From an uncultured Clostridium sp. (lineage in GTDB: Bacteria; Bacillota; Clostridia; TANB77; CAG-508), in assembly GCA_945874585.1 (NCBI GenBank), contig CAMCHB010000001.1, forward strand, positions 1-34,270: a DNA stretch of 34,270 bases, given 5' to 3'. Below the pieces are notes generated by a model that saw nothing but the letters and a program-made list of their open reading frames with translations, was not told where the DNA came from and searched no databases. The translations under genes and the position numbers were made by a program. Of the stretch, positions 7,948 to 16,915 are shown piece by piece (within the stretch, counting starts at the first letter, position 1; the number at the start of each line of letters is the position of its first letter).

Positions 7948-9840
7948 ATGAAAGAAAAATATTTTAATGATGCTATTATTGGAAATAAAAGTATGGTAGC
8001 CAGTTTTTCCAAAACAGGTGAATTATTACGTCTTTATTATCCACAAATTGATTTTAAGCAATACATTGATTATTTGAATATCGGTGTAAAGGTAAATGAT
8101 TCCAATATCATTTACTTACATTCAGACATCAATAATATGTATACACAAGAATACGAAGAAAATACGAATATTTTGAATACCTATATATACAATAGTTATT
8201 TTAAATTGGATATTAAGCAAGTTGATTTTATTCCGATTAAGGAAAATGTGTTGATCAAAAAATACCAAGTAAAAAACAATCATGATATCGATTTACATGT
8301 CAATTTTTTGGTTCATTCTAAACTATTAACCAACCAAAACAATAAGGTGAGCGGATTATTCAAAGATGATGTGTTAATGCAATACACCCATGACACAACC
8401 GTTGGTATTTTATCCGATATACCAGTTTTGAGTTTCCAAATCAATAATAGTACACAAAATATTGATAGTGGTATCATTGGCGGAAAAGACTATATTGGTA
8501 TGTCTGATGATTCCAGTGTAAGTTATGATTTAGGAATCTTAAAACCAGGTGAATCCAAGACAATTCACATCGCCATTATGATTCATCCTAATGGTTCTGA
8601 AAATTTGATGGACCGTGTGCAACATTTGAAAAAAATGGATTGCAAGAGTCAATACGATCACACCAAAAAATATTGGAGAAAATATGTCAAAGATCATACA
8701 ACTATGCAAATCGATGGAGAGAAAAGCGACTATTTGCAACGTGTCGCTACTATCTACAACCGTTCTATTTTGTTATTCCCACTTTTGTATAATTATGAAA
8801 CTGGTGGTATCTCAGCAGGCGTAGAAGTAGATGAAAATTTCCAATTTTCAGGTCGTTATTCTTATTGTTGGCCACGTGATGGTGTTCAAATGACAGAAGC
8901 ATTTGATTTGTTAAATATGGAAAAAGAGAGCGATAAATTTTATAAGAATTTCTGCAAAAACACACAAAGCAAAAATGGCATGTGGGAGCAAAGATTCTAT
9001 ACGGATGGCCATTTGGCACCATGTTGGGGCTATCAAATTGATGAAACAGCAAGCATCGTGTATGGCGTTTATAAGCATTATTGCCATACCAAGGATAAGA
9101 AATTCTTAAAAGATACCTTTAAAATGTGTGAAAAAGCAACCAAATATTTGGGAAAATATTTTGAAAGTGCCTTACAAGGGGATACCCAAAAAACAACTTG
9201 TTATGATTTATGGGAAATGAACGAAGGGGTTCATGCATACTCTATGGCCAGCATTTATGCAGCTTTTCAAAGTATGATCCATATGTATCAATGGATGACA
9301 GAAGAAACCAAAGACAATCGTTTAAAAGTAGAACAAAATTTAAAAGAAATTGAAAAATTAGAAAAATATGTTTTGCAAATGCGTGAGTATATCATAGGAC
9401 ATTTTTATCGTGAGGACAAAAAAAGCTTTGTTCGCAGTCAAGATGACAAAATCGATATTAGTTTAATTGGGTTAACCCATCCTTTCCAAGTGCTAGGACC
9501 AAAGGAAAAGAAGATGACCAATACCATCGAGAAAATTCACTTGACTTTGCGTACTTATACAGGTGGTTATTTGCGATTTGAAGGTGATACCTATAAGGGA
9601 GGAAATCCATGGGTTATTTCAAATTTATGGATGGCCAATTATTATCTAGACTTAGGTGAGAAAAAACAAGCAGAGGAGTATTTTAAATTTGCTGTGGTAG
9701 CCTCTACGGAGCATGGATTTTTACCAGAACAAGTGAATAATCAAACCATGAAACCTGCTTGGGTGATTGGACTTGGATGGTCACATGCCTTGTTTATTAC
9801 CACCTTAAAAAGACTATATAGTGAAAACGGAGGTAAGTAA
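7948..9840 (+). CDS. Glycoside hydrolase family 15 (glucoamylase-like), cytoplasmic
   Basis: GH15 enzymes release glucose from non-reducing ends of alpha-glucans or cleave related disaccharides by inversion. The 630-residue protein has an N-terminal beta-sandwich domain (about 1-245) and a C-terminal alpha/alpha barrel (about 260-630). Recognisable barrel motifs are YSYCWPRDGVQMTEAF, WGYQIDETASIVYGVY, the general-acid region DLWEMNEGVHAYSMA (E423), the general-base region GFLPEQVN (E594) and WVIGLGWSHALF. No signal peptide is present, so it probably acts inside the cell on glycogen-type or imported oligosaccharides. An AAAGGAG site precedes the ATG. Its stop overlaps the radA start (TAATG), so the two are translationally coupled, an unexpected partnership of sugar and DNA-repair genes. 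Confidence 0.93.
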   Translation: MKEKYFNDAIIGNKSMVASFSKTGELLRLYYPQIDFKQYIDYLNIGVKVNDSNIIYLHSDINNMYTQEYEENTNILNTYIYNSYFKLDIKQVDFIPIKENVLIKKYQVKNNHDIDLHVNFLVHSKLLTNQNNKVSGLFKDDVLMQYTHDTTVGILSDIPVLSFQINNSTQNIDSGIIGGKDYIGMSDDSSVSYDLGILKPGESKTIHIAIMIHPNGSENLMDRVQHLKKMDCKSQYDHTKKYWRKYVKDHTTMQIDGEKSDYLQRVATIYNRSILLFPLLYNYETGGISAGVEVDENFQFSGRYSYCWPRDGVQMTEAFDLLNMEKESDKFYKNFCKNTQSKNGMWEQRFYTDGHLAPCWGYQIDETASIVYGVYKHYCHTKDKKFLKDTFKMCEKATKYLGKYFESALQGDTQKTTCYDLWEMNEGVHAYSMASIYAAFQSMIHMYQWMTEETKDNRLKVEQNLKEIEKLEKYVLQMREYIIGHFYREDKKSFVRSQDDKIDISLIGLTHPFQVLGPKEKKMTNTIEKIHLTLRTYTGGYLRFEGDTYKGGNPWVISNLWMANYYLDLGEKKQAEEYFKFAVVASTEHGFLPEQVNNQTMKPAWVIGLGWSHALFITTLKRLYSENGGK

Positions 9841-11195
9841 TGGCAAAAACAAAAAATGTTTTTGTTTGTAGCAATTGTGGGTATGAGTCAGCCAAATGGC
9901 TTGGCAAATGCCCTGGTTGCAATGAATGGAATTCATTTTATGAAGAAAAGTTTACAAAGGATACAAAATCTACAGGAGAAAAGAGGGTTGTGAAAGCAAC
10001 CAAATTAAATGAGGTAGAAAAAAGACAGACAACGCGCTTTTCAACTGGCATTCAAGAATTAGATCGAGTATTAGGGGGAGGCATGGTGGAAGGCTCCCTT
10101 ATTTTATTGGGTGGAGAACCAGGTATTGGAAAATCTACTTTGATTTTACAAATATGCAACCATGTTAAAGTGGGAGGCAATGTCTTGTATGTATCAGGCG
10201 AAGAATCTGCTGAACAAATCAAATTAAGAGCAGATCGCTTGCAAGTGCATAATGACCAAATTCTTTTTTTAGCGCAAACTGATATGGATTTAATCAAGAG
10301 TGAAATGGAAGAAATAAAACCAGGGCTTGTTATTATTGATTCCATCCAAACGATTTATTCGGATGATATTTCTTCTGCCCCAGGCAGTGTGAGTCAGGTG
10401 CGCGAAATTACAGCTCAAATTATGAAAACCTGCAAACAAAATCATATTACAACCATCATTATTGGCCATGTGACAAAAGATGGAAATATTGCAGGACCTC
10501 GTGTTTTAGAGCATATGGTGGATACGGTTCTTTATCTAGAAGGAGAACGTTATTTTTCGTATCGTATTTTACGTAGTGTGAAAAATCGTTTTGGTTCAAC
10601 CAATGAAATTGGTATGTTTGAAATGCAAGATACTGGTATGGTTGAAATCACCAATCCTTCACAAATTTTGATTTCGGAAAGAGAAGGAAATCCAGCTGGT
10701 TCTGTAATTGTAGCTAGTATGGAAGGAACCCGTTCCATTTTAGTGGAATTGCAGGCATTGGTAACGCCAAGTGTATTTGGTATGCCAAGAAGAACAGCCA
10801 TGGGAATTGACTACAATCGTCTTACTTTGCTAATGGCAGTATTGGAAAAAAGAGCAGGACTGATGTTAGGAAATCAAGATGCTTATTTAAATATAGTCGG
10901 TGGCATGAAAATGAATGAACCAGCTATTGATTTAGGAATTGTACTTGCTGTTGCTTCTAGTTTTAAGAATTGCAGTATTCCCAAAGACCTAGTGGCTATT
11001 GGAGAAGTGGGTCTAACCGGAGAGGTCAGAGCTGTCAATCAAATAGAAAAAAGACTCAAAGAAGTCGAAAAATTGGGATTTAAGACATGTATTATTCCAG
11101 AAAATAACAAGAAACTATTGAAAGAAAAATATAAATTAGATATAATAGGTGTGAAAAATATTGTAGAGGCAATGAAACAAATTGGCTTAAAATAA
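9840..11195 (+). CDS. radA: DNA repair protein RadA
   Basis: RadA (Sms) is a hexameric branch-migrating helicase that works with RecA in recombination. The 451-residue protein shows the N-terminal C4 zinc finger (C10, C13, C24, C27), the RecA-like core with Walker A GGEPGIGKST (K98), Walker B LVIIDSIQT, the RadA-specific motif KNRFG followed by STNEIGMFEM, and a C-terminal Lon-protease-like domain (GGMKMNEPAIDLGIVLAVAS; about 350-450). The start overlaps the GH15 stop by one base. disA follows with its ribosome site placed immediately after the radA stop. radA-disA adjacency is a conserved Firmicute arrangement, and RadA is known to influence DisA activity. Confidence 0.96.
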   Translation: MAKTKNVFVCSNCGYESAKWLGKCPGCNEWNSFYEEKFTKDTKSTGEKRVVKATKLNEVEKRQTTRFSTGIQELDRVLGGGMVEGSLILLGGEPGIGKSTLILQICNHVKVGGNVLYVSGEESAEQIKLRADRLQVHNDQILFLAQTDMDLIKSEMEEIKPGLVIIDSIQTIYSDDISSAPGSVSQVREITAQIMKTCKQNHITTIIIGHVTKDGNIAGPRVLEHMVDTVLYLEGERYFSYRILRSVKNRFGSTNEIGMFEMQDTGMVEITNPSQILISEREGNPAGSVIVASMEGTRSILVELQALVTPSVFGMPRRTAMGIDYNRLTLLMAVLEKRAGLMLGNQDAYLNIVGGMKMNEPAIDLGIVLAVASSFKNCSIPKDLVAIGEVGLTGEVRAVNQIEKRLKEVEKLGFKTCIIPENNKKLLKEKYKLDIIGVKNIVEAMKQIGLK

Positions 11196-11207
11196 GGAGT
11201 GATACGG

Positions 11208-12290
11208 TTGGACGAAAACTTAAAAAAGGAGAACACACGAACCGAAATTATGAAATTGATTGCACCAGGAACTCCTATTCGCGAAGGGTTAGAAAATGTT
11301 TTAAAGGCAAAAACCGGTGCTTTAATTATCATTGGAGACACAAAAGAAGTTTTAGATTTGGTCGATGGCGGTTTCAAAATAGACGAAGATTATACACCAG
11401 CTCGTTTATATGAACTTGCCAAAATGGATGGAGCCATAGTGCTAAGTGCGGATTTAAAGCGTATTTTATTAGCCAATGCACAAATTATTCCATCTCCCAC
11501 CATTCCAACCAAAGAAACCGGAACAAGACACAGAACAGCTGAAAGAACAGCCAAACAAACTGGAAAATTGGTGATTAGTATTTCCCAAAGAAGAAATATT
11601 ATCACCGTGTTTCAAGGAAATTTCCGTTACACCTTAGAAGAAACATCTAAAATTATTACCAAAGCCAACCAGGCATTACAAATACTAGAAAAATACAAAA
11701 AAGTTTTTGATGATAAATTGAATTTATTAAATGAATATGAATTTAACGATATTGTAACCTTAGACAATGTGATTACTTGTATTCAAAGAGCCGAAATGGT
11801 GATGCAAGTTGTGGATGAGGTACAACGCCGTATCGATGAATTGGGCGAAGATGGCCGATTGGTCAAAATGCAATTAGAGGAATTGATTGGCGGATTGGAA
11901 CAAGAAGAATTATTTATGATCAAAGATTATTTAGCCGATGGTCAAAAACGTAGTTGCGAAGAAGCTTTGCAAGAGATTCGTAGCAAAGGAGCCATGGGTC
12001 TTGTGGACAGTAATTGGGTGGCCAAAAGCTTAGGTTATGAAAATTTTGAAAATTATGAGGAGATTGCCGTTTATCCAAAGGGCTATCGTATTCTCAACAA
12101 AGTACCCAAAGTACCAAGTTATATTGTGGGAAATTTGGTTAAGTATTTTAAATCTTTCCAACATATCTTATTAGCCGATATTGGGGAACTAGATAAGGTA
12201 GATGGCATAGGAGAAGTACGTGCAAAATCCATTAAACAATCTTTAAAAAGAATGCAAGAACAATTTATTTTTGATAATGTTATGATTTAA
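11208..12290 (+). CDS. disA: DNA integrity scanning protein DisA, diadenylate cyclase
   Basis: DisA condenses two ATP into c-di-AMP while scanning DNA and falls silent at branched structures. The DAC domain has MDGAIVLS (DGA 74-76) and the ATP-binding TRHRTAERTA (RHR 107-109). A helical linker follows, and the C-terminal helix-hairpin-helix DNA-binding region contains LADIGELDKVDGIGEVRAKSI. The TTG at 11208 is chosen because AAGGAG (11194-11199) stands 8 bases upstream, and it gives 360 residues, the usual DisA length. A GTG at 11199 in the same frame overlaps the ribosome site and would put a CGG codon into the protein. It is the last gene of the tightly packed group starting near ftsK. Confidence 0.95.
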   Translation: MDENLKKENTRTEIMKLIAPGTPIREGLENVLKAKTGALIIIGDTKEVLDLVDGGFKIDEDYTPARLYELAKMDGAIVLSADLKRILLANAQIIPSPTIPTKETGTRHRTAERTAKQTGKLVISISQRRNIITVFQGNFRYTLEETSKIITKANQALQILEKYKKVFDDKLNLLNEYEFNDIVTLDNVITCIQRAEMVMQVVDEVQRRIDELGEDGRLVKMQLEELIGGLEQEELFMIKDYLADGQKRSCEEALQEIRSKGAMGLVDSNWVAKSLGYENFENYEEIAVYPKGYRILNKVPKVPSYIVGNLVKYFKSFQHILLADIGELDKVDGIGEVRAKSIKQSLKRMQEQFIFDNVMI

Positions 12291-12322
12291 AACACAGTAG
12301 AAAAGAGAGGATGAGATAGAGT

Positions 12323-14284
12323 ATGAAATCCAATAAAGGTATCACATTAGTGGCATTGATTATCATGGTAGTTGTCATTAGTATTTTGGCTGGGTTACTA
12401 GTCAATACAAGTATGAGTGCTTACCGTAGTGCAAAAGTAACACAATTTGTGGCACGTATGAACATGGTGCAAAGTAAGGTTAATATAGCCTATGCATCCA
12501 TAAAAAAAGGGGATATAACGGCTGAAAATTATGGTATACAGGCAACAGATGCTAACAGTAGTTTACAGGATAAAATGAAAACAGCATCTGGTAGTAATCA
12601 ATTGGATCAATTTCGCTATCTATCTTCTAGTCATTTGAAATCAGATTTAGACTTGGAAAATATTCCAGAAGATATCATCGTTAATTTTAATACAAGGGAA
12701 ATTTATAGTTTAAATGGAATAAAACGTGATGGAAAAATCTATTACAATCAATACCAGTTACCAGGTGGCGAGTTTAATATAAAATTTTCCAACAAGAATC
12801 AAGAGGCACCAGATTTTCAATTGGAAAAACAAAATTATGGTTTATATACCGAGATTTTGGTAAAAAATATTACCTATAAAGGAAATGTAGGTGGTGGTAC
12901 CATTTATTATGGTTACCAAACAGGCGAAAACAACGGAGTCCCTACGGTAGATAGCTGGAAAGAGACAACCGAAAAAATTCATATAGAAGTAAGTGGTACC
13001 TATGCTATTAAAATCATTGATAAAGCAGGAAATGAAACCATCAAAACCGTGAAAGTAGTGTTGGAAAATGCTCCCAGCACCACCAGTGATATGACACCCG
13101 TGGTTTACGATGAAAGTGCAAAAAAATGGAAAAAAGTCAACAAGGACAATATGGGTAGTTGGTTTGATTATGCCGAAAATAAATGGGCCAATATCATGAT
13201 GAACGATGGAATGGTGGTAGATAGCAATGGCTATGTAACCTCTTATGGTAGTATGTTTGTGTGGTTACCTCGTTATGCTTATAATATCAAAAATAATTTC
13301 CATACCAATCAAGCAGGTACTATTGAAGTAAAATTCTTAAAAGGAACGACCAATCTAACAACCGACCAAACCCATATCCCAATTTCAACGACCTCTGGTA
13401 ATGACAAATGGTTGGTACACCCTGCTTTTCAAAATGGTACCAAAACGAGTTTTTCAAAAGGAGAGTGGAATTGCGAAATCGAAGGCTTGTGGTTTGCAAA
13501 ATTTGAAACCAGTATGGAAACCAATGGAACCCATACCGATACCAATAGTGTAACAACTGGAGATGTCTTAACCAGTGATACCATCAAAGCCGTTGTAAAA
13601 CCTGGGGTAAGCAGTTGGAGCTATGCCAGTGTTGGTACTTTTTACACCAATTGTTACCAGTACAATCGCAAGGCCAATAGTCATTTGATCAAAAACAGTG
13701 AATGGGGAGCTATGGGCTATTTAGCTCAAAGTGAATATGGCAGAAATGGGACACCCATTACCATTCAAAACGCTTTCAAGTTTCAAGGTAGTACGGGGAG
13801 TACGACCAATGGAGAAGCCTATAATACAGCTAGTGGCGTATTAGGTAGCACAACAGGTAATGTTTATGGAATTTACGATGTGTGTGGTATCAGAAATGAG
13901 TATACAGCCAGTTATATAGCAGGTGGATCGAGTAATTTAAGCCAATATGGTGCTTCTTTTGCTACCAAGGGAATCAGTGATCAATGTGCAACAGCATATC
14001 CAGCCGGTAGTAGTGTAGCCAGTAATACGGGGATGTCTGAGAGCTATTCAGCATGGAGCCAAATTTATGGAGATGCTATTTGGGAAGTTTCAAATGGGAC
14101 AGGTTCTAATACAGCATGGGGACAAAAAAAAATGGACGATGATGGAGCAACCAGTAATAATGATAATGAGCCATTCTTTCTTCAATACTTGGCAGGAGCA
14201 ATATGTCAAACACAAGATGCTTTGGGAACCCCTGAACGTAGTATCGCAAGCCGTATCGCATTGGTGGTAACCCAAGATCAATAG
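12323..14284 (+). CDS. Prepilin-like secreted protein with Ig-like and FGE/C-type-lectin-like domains
   Basis: The 653-residue protein starts with a type IV prepilin-style leader, MKSNKG|ITLVALIIMV with VVISILAGLL, so prepilin peptidase should cut after G6. The usual Glu at mature position 5 is Ala, a variant common in clostridial pseudopilin-like proteins. Residues about 165-255 look like an Ig-like beta domain ending in SGTYAIKIIDKAGNE. The C-terminal part (about 265-653) has SMFVWLPRYAYNIKN, LWFAKFETSME, NSEWGAMGYLAQSEYG, GNVYGIYDVCGIRNEYTASY and the ending SRIALVV, which resemble the formylglycine-generating-enzyme/C-type-lectin fold (compare NVYGMYDMxGNVWEW and GFRVAL). Enzymatic activity is not implied; a surface adhesin or binding role is likelier. 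A terminator follows, and no assembly genes are nearby. Confidence 0.8.
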   Translation: MKSNKGITLVALIIMVVVISILAGLLVNTSMSAYRSAKVTQFVARMNMVQSKVNIAYASIKKGDITAENYGIQATDANSSLQDKMKTASGSNQLDQFRYLSSSHLKSDLDLENIPEDIIVNFNTREIYSLNGIKRDGKIYYNQYQLPGGEFNIKFSNKNQEAPDFQLEKQNYGLYTEILVKNITYKGNVGGGTIYYGYQTGENNGVPTVDSWKETTEKIHIEVSGTYAIKIIDKAGNETIKTVKVVLENAPSTTSDMTPVVYDESAKKWKKVNKDNMGSWFDYAENKWANIMMNDGMVVDSNGYVTSYGSMFVWLPRYAYNIKNNFHTNQAGTIEVKFLKGTTNLTTDQTHIPISTTSGNDKWLVHPAFQNGTKTSFSKGEWNCEIEGLWFAKFETSMETNGTHTDTNSVTTGDVLTSDTIKAVVKPGVSSWSYASVGTFYTNCYQYNRKANSHLIKNSEWGAMGYLAQSEYGRNGTPITIQNAFKFQGSTGSTTNGEAYNTASGVLGSTTGNVYGIYDVCGIRNEYTASYIAGGSSNLSQYGASFATKGISDQCATAYPAGSSVASNTGMSESYSAWSQIYGDAIWEVSNGTGSNTAWGQKKMDDDGATSNNDNEPFFLQYLAGAICQTQDALGTPERSIASRIALVVTQDQ

Positions 14285-14292
14285 GAGTTTTC

Positions 14293-14317
14293 AAAATGGT
14301 AGTGCTACCATTTTAGT
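14293..14317 (+). terminator. Rho-independent terminator after the prepilin-like gene
   Basis: AAAATGGTAG (14293-14302) pairs perfectly with CTACCATTTT (14305-14314), leaving a tight loop, and is followed by AGTTATAAA. It begins 9 bases after the stop codon. Confidence 0.75.
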
Positions 14318-14349
14318 TATAAAATATATCAAATAAATGGAGAAAAAAG

Positions 14350-15054
14350 ATGATTGAAACAATTAAAATGTATATCCTACTATTTTTTATTTATGCAGTG
14401 GCAGGATGGATAATGGAATCTACGAGTGTTTCCATTCAAACCAAAAAATGGGTAAACCGAGGTTTTTTGATTGGACCTATTTGCCCGATTTATGGTTATG
14501 GAGCTTTAATGGTAACGATATTTTTAAGCAAATATCAAGCAGATCCGATCATAACTTTCTGTATGTCTGTTATCATTTGTGGAGCACTTGAATATTTTAC
14601 CAGTTTTGCAATGGAAAAATTGTTCAATGCTAGATGGTGGGATTACAGTGACCGAAAATTCAATATCAATGGACGTATTTGTTTAGAAAACTTAGTCTTA
14701 TTTGGTATAGGTTGTTGCTTGGTGATCTATGGTACGAATCCATGGTTGATACAAGCAATTGGTAGCATACCAGATCAAGTGCAAACCCTATTGATTGCGA
14801 TTTTACTAGCACTTCATATAACCGATAATGTTATTTCATATCATATTATCTTTAATTTGAAACAAGTATCAAATGAAATTAAAGACAACACCATTGAGAT
14901 TTCAGAAAAGGTAAAACATATCATTTACAACAAATCAACCTTGTATCGACGTTTGGTGAATGCTTTCCCAGATGTAAAGGAAAAAGTGGATTTTGCTAGG
15001 TGGAATATTAAGGAAAAATTAGAGAAAATGAAAGAAGAGGTCAGAAAAAAATAG
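14350..15054 (+). CDS. CmpB-family putative ABC-transporter-type membrane protein
   Basis: This 234-residue integral membrane protein has the signature of the Pfam family named ABC_trans_CmpB: an N-terminal helix with YAVAGWIMES, then RGFLIGPICPIYGYGAL, the segment LEYFTSFAMEKLFNARWWDYS and FNINGRICLENLVLFG. About five hydrophobic helices occupy residues 5-180, and a charged cytoplasmic tail (about 180-234) ends in a Lys-rich stretch. The family is widespread in gut Firmicutes, but no transport substrate or ATPase partner has been established, and none is encoded next to it here. The ATG follows AATGGAG. It is flanked by terminators on both sides, so it is likely monocistronic. Confidence 0.85.
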   Translation: MIETIKMYILLFFIYAVAGWIMESTSVSIQTKKWVNRGFLIGPICPIYGYGALMVTIFLSKYQADPIITFCMSVIICGALEYFTSFAMEKLFNARWWDYSDRKFNINGRICLENLVLFGIGCCLVIYGTNPWLIQAIGSIPDQVQTLLIAILLALHITDNVISYHIIFNLKQVSNEIKDNTIEISEKVKHIIYNKSTLYRRLVNAFPDVKEKVDFARWNIKEKLEKMKEEVRKK

Positions 15055-15064
15055 GACTTGAAAA

Positions 15065-15110
15065 TGAACTGAACATGAACGAATTTGTTCATGATTAGTT
15101 CATTTTTTTT
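15065..15110 (+). terminator. Strong Rho-independent terminator
   Basis: Arms 15065-15080 and 15087-15102 pair with two mismatches around the loop GAATTT and are followed by eight T. It ends the cmpB-like transcript. Confidence 0.85.
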
Positions 15111-15208
15111 GTATATAATCATACAAAATTCGACAAGGATGTTTGCAAATCGACAAATATTCTAGAAGAATGCCACGCAAAAATGGCGGAAAAATAAGGA
15201 GGAATAAA

Positions 15209-16570
15209 ATGGGTGTTGTAAAAGATAAGGCAATGGAATTAGTCATTAAACAAAGTATTAAAAAGGTAAAAGAAAATCCAGATGAGAATTTACCAAAGAT
15301 GGTAGAAATGGTTAAAAAGTATGATAAAAACAATATGTGGGCTGGACAATATGCTTTTTTGGAGAAAGTAACACGCAATCCAGATGATAATTGGAATCAT
15401 TATATCAAAGGTATGCTAGAAGATATTGATGAAGAAATTCTAGAAAAGTTTTTGTGTAATTTTATTATAAATTCTGCCATTAAGGGCATTGCTAAAAATA
15501 GAGAAATAACAGAAAAGGAGCATTGTGGAGCACCATGGGCCATTGTTATGGATCCAACCACTGCTTGTAATATGCGCTGTACCGGTTGCTGGGCAGCCGA
15601 TTATGGAAAGAGCTTAAATCTTGGATTTGACTTAATGGACAAAATTGTAACACAAGGAAAAGAAATTGGATGCTATTGGTATCTATTTACTGGTGGAGAA
15701 CCATTGGTTAAAAAAGACGAAATTTTAAAATTGTGTGAAAAGCATTCTGATTGTATCTTTGTTGCATTTACCAATGCTACCTTAATCGATGAGGAGTTTG
15801 CTCAAAAAGTTAGAAAAGTCGGCAATCTATCTTTCTCTATTAGTGTGGAAGGTTCTGAAGAAACTACAGATTTAAGAAGAGGTAAGGGAGCTTACCAAAA
15901 AGTTATGAAAGCCATGGATGTATTAAAGAGAAATAAAATTCTATTTGGTTTTTCAACTTGTGCTACTTCAGCAAATTGCGATTATATTATGAGTGAAGCA
16001 TATTTTGATAAAATGATTGAAAAAGGTTGTAAATATGGCTGGTATTTCAATTACATGCCAGTTGGTTGTGGAGCAGACACCAGTTTGTTAACGACACCAA
16101 AACAAAGAGAAGATATGTATTATAAATTGGCAGAATACAGGGGTACAAAACCATTGTTTACCGTCGATTTTTGGAATGATGGTCGTTTTGTAGGAGGTTG
16201 TATTGCTGGTGGTAAACATTACATGCATATCAATGCCAATGGTGATGTTGAGCCATGTGTATTTATTCATTATTCAAATGCTAATATCAAGGAAAAAGAT
16301 TTATTGGAATGTTTAAAACAACCTATTTTCCAAGAGTATCAAAAGAATCAACCATTTAATGGTAATCTATTACGTCCATGTCCTTTATTGGATAATGAAG
16401 GAAAATTAGCTGAAATGGTTCACCGTTGTGGAGCACATTCTACAGATTTGGCTCATCCAGAAAATGTGGATAGCTTATGTGCAAAATGTCATGATATTTC
16501 AAGAGATTGGGGTAAAGTAGCAGATGAACTTTGGGAAAAAGAAGGACATCCAGTGAAAGAAACCAAATAA
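15209..16570 (+). CDS. Radical SAM / SPASM-domain protein
   Basis: Radical SAM enzymes use a [4Fe-4S] cluster to cleave S-adenosylmethionine and start radical chemistry. The cluster motif CNMRCTGC (C120, C124, C127) follows GAPWAIVMDPTTA, and a TGGEPL motif for SAM binding is present. The C-terminal region has Cys-rich motifs (GGCIAGGKHYMHINANGDVEPC, split here as GGCIAGGKHYM and HINANGDVEPC; then CPLL, HRCGAHS and LCAKC) typical of SPASM auxiliary clusters. An N-terminal helical extension of about 100 residues precedes the core. The substrate is unknown and no precursor peptide is seen directly beside it. The ATG at 15209 follows AAGGAGG with good spacing; an upstream in-frame ATG at 15143 has no ribosome site. 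Terminators lie on both sides. Confidence 0.88.
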   Translation: MGVVKDKAMELVIKQSIKKVKENPDENLPKMVEMVKKYDKNNMWAGQYAFLEKVTRNPDDNWNHYIKGMLEDIDEEILEKFLCNFIINSAIKGIAKNREITEKEHCGAPWAIVMDPTTACNMRCTGCWAADYGKSLNLGFDLMDKIVTQGKEIGCYWYLFTGGEPLVKKDEILKLCEKHSDCIFVAFTNATLIDEEFAQKVRKVGNLSFSISVEGSEETTDLRRGKGAYQKVMKAMDVLKRNKILFGFSTCATSANCDYIMSEAYFDKMIEKGCKYGWYFNYMPVGCGADTSLLTTPKQREDMYYKLAEYRGTKPLFTVDFWNDGRFVGGCIAGGKHYMHINANGDVEPCVFIHYSNANIKEKDLLECLKQPIFQEYQKNQPFNGNLLRPCPLLDNEGKLAEMVHRCGAHSTDLAHPENVDSLCAKCHDISRDWGKVADELWEKEGHPVKETK

Positions 16571-16582
16571 AAAATTAGTAAG

Positions 16583-16612
16583 AAGGTATACGAAAAAGCG
16601 TATGCCTTTTTT
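16583..16612 (+). terminator. Rho-independent terminator after the radical SAM gene
   Basis: AAGGTATACG (16583-16592) pairs with CGTATGCCTT (16599-16608) with one G-T pair, and runs into TTTTTT. Confidence 0.85.
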
Positions 16613-16619
16613 GCAATAA

Positions 16620-16648
16620 TTGACATTTTTTCAAAAAAGTGTTAACAT
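16620..16648 (+). promoter_or_regulatory. Sigma-A promoter for the small membrane-protein genes
   Basis: A perfect -35 TTGACA (16620-16625), a 17-base spacer and -10 TAACAT (16643-16648), directly after the radical SAM terminator. The leader to the first small gene would be about 73 bases. One of the clearest promoters in the window. Confidence 0.7.
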
Positions 16649-16727
16649 AATAATAGATTTGCTTATCAATCCTCTTAAGACAACAAGTTCTAACAGGATG
16701 TGTTTCCAAGTGGAAGGAGGGAGAACT

Positions 16728-16886
16728 ATGAGCGTTATTATGTTAAGCATTGTAGCATTAGTCTGTGTAACACTCTTATCTGCCATGATTGTGGTACGGT
16801 GCAAGGAGAATGTTGTTTATGCACTAATTTTGGAATTAGCCTTACTAATTATGATTGCTGCCATGAATGGAATTCAAATTCGATGA
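16728..16886 (+). CDS. Small membrane protein, 52 residues, contains an in-frame CGG codon
   Basis: The ATG follows a strong AAGGAGG site (16713-16720). The protein has two hydrophobic stretches, about 3-23 (IMLSIVALVCVTLLSAMIVV) and 29-47 (VVYALILELALLIMIAAM), joined by a short charged turn RCKEN, so it should form a membrane hairpin. The turn Arg is encoded by CGG (16797-16799), a codon that conserved genes here avoid. If CGG caused a +1 shift, the product would be 32 residues: the first helix plus a basic tail RARRMLFMH. Function unknown; a regulator, holin-like or toxic peptide are all possible. It lies between a strong promoter and a second small membrane gene. Confidence 0.6.
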   Translation: MSVIMLSIVALVCVTLLSAMIVVRCKENVVYALILELALLIMIAAMNGIQIR

Positions 16887-16915
16887 ATGTTTTCTTTCAG
16901 AGAAGGAAATGAACA

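Noticed and set aside
11199..11207. GTG start for disA
   Set aside because: It overlaps the AAGGAG ribosome site; TTG 11208 has correct spacing and gives the usual 360-residue length.
12323..14284. Diversity-generating retroelement target
   Set aside because: The fold hint alone is not enough: no template repeat, reverse transcriptase or accessory gene is present in the window.
15130..15157. Direct repeat of CGACAA before the radical SAM gene as an operator
   Set aside because: Only six bases repeat 20 bases apart, which is expected by chance, and no well-spaced promoter is visible with it.
16620..16727. N-terminal extension of the 52-residue protein from TTG 16620
   Set aside because: That TTG is part of the TTGACA -35 element; ATG 16728 has the strong ribosome site.
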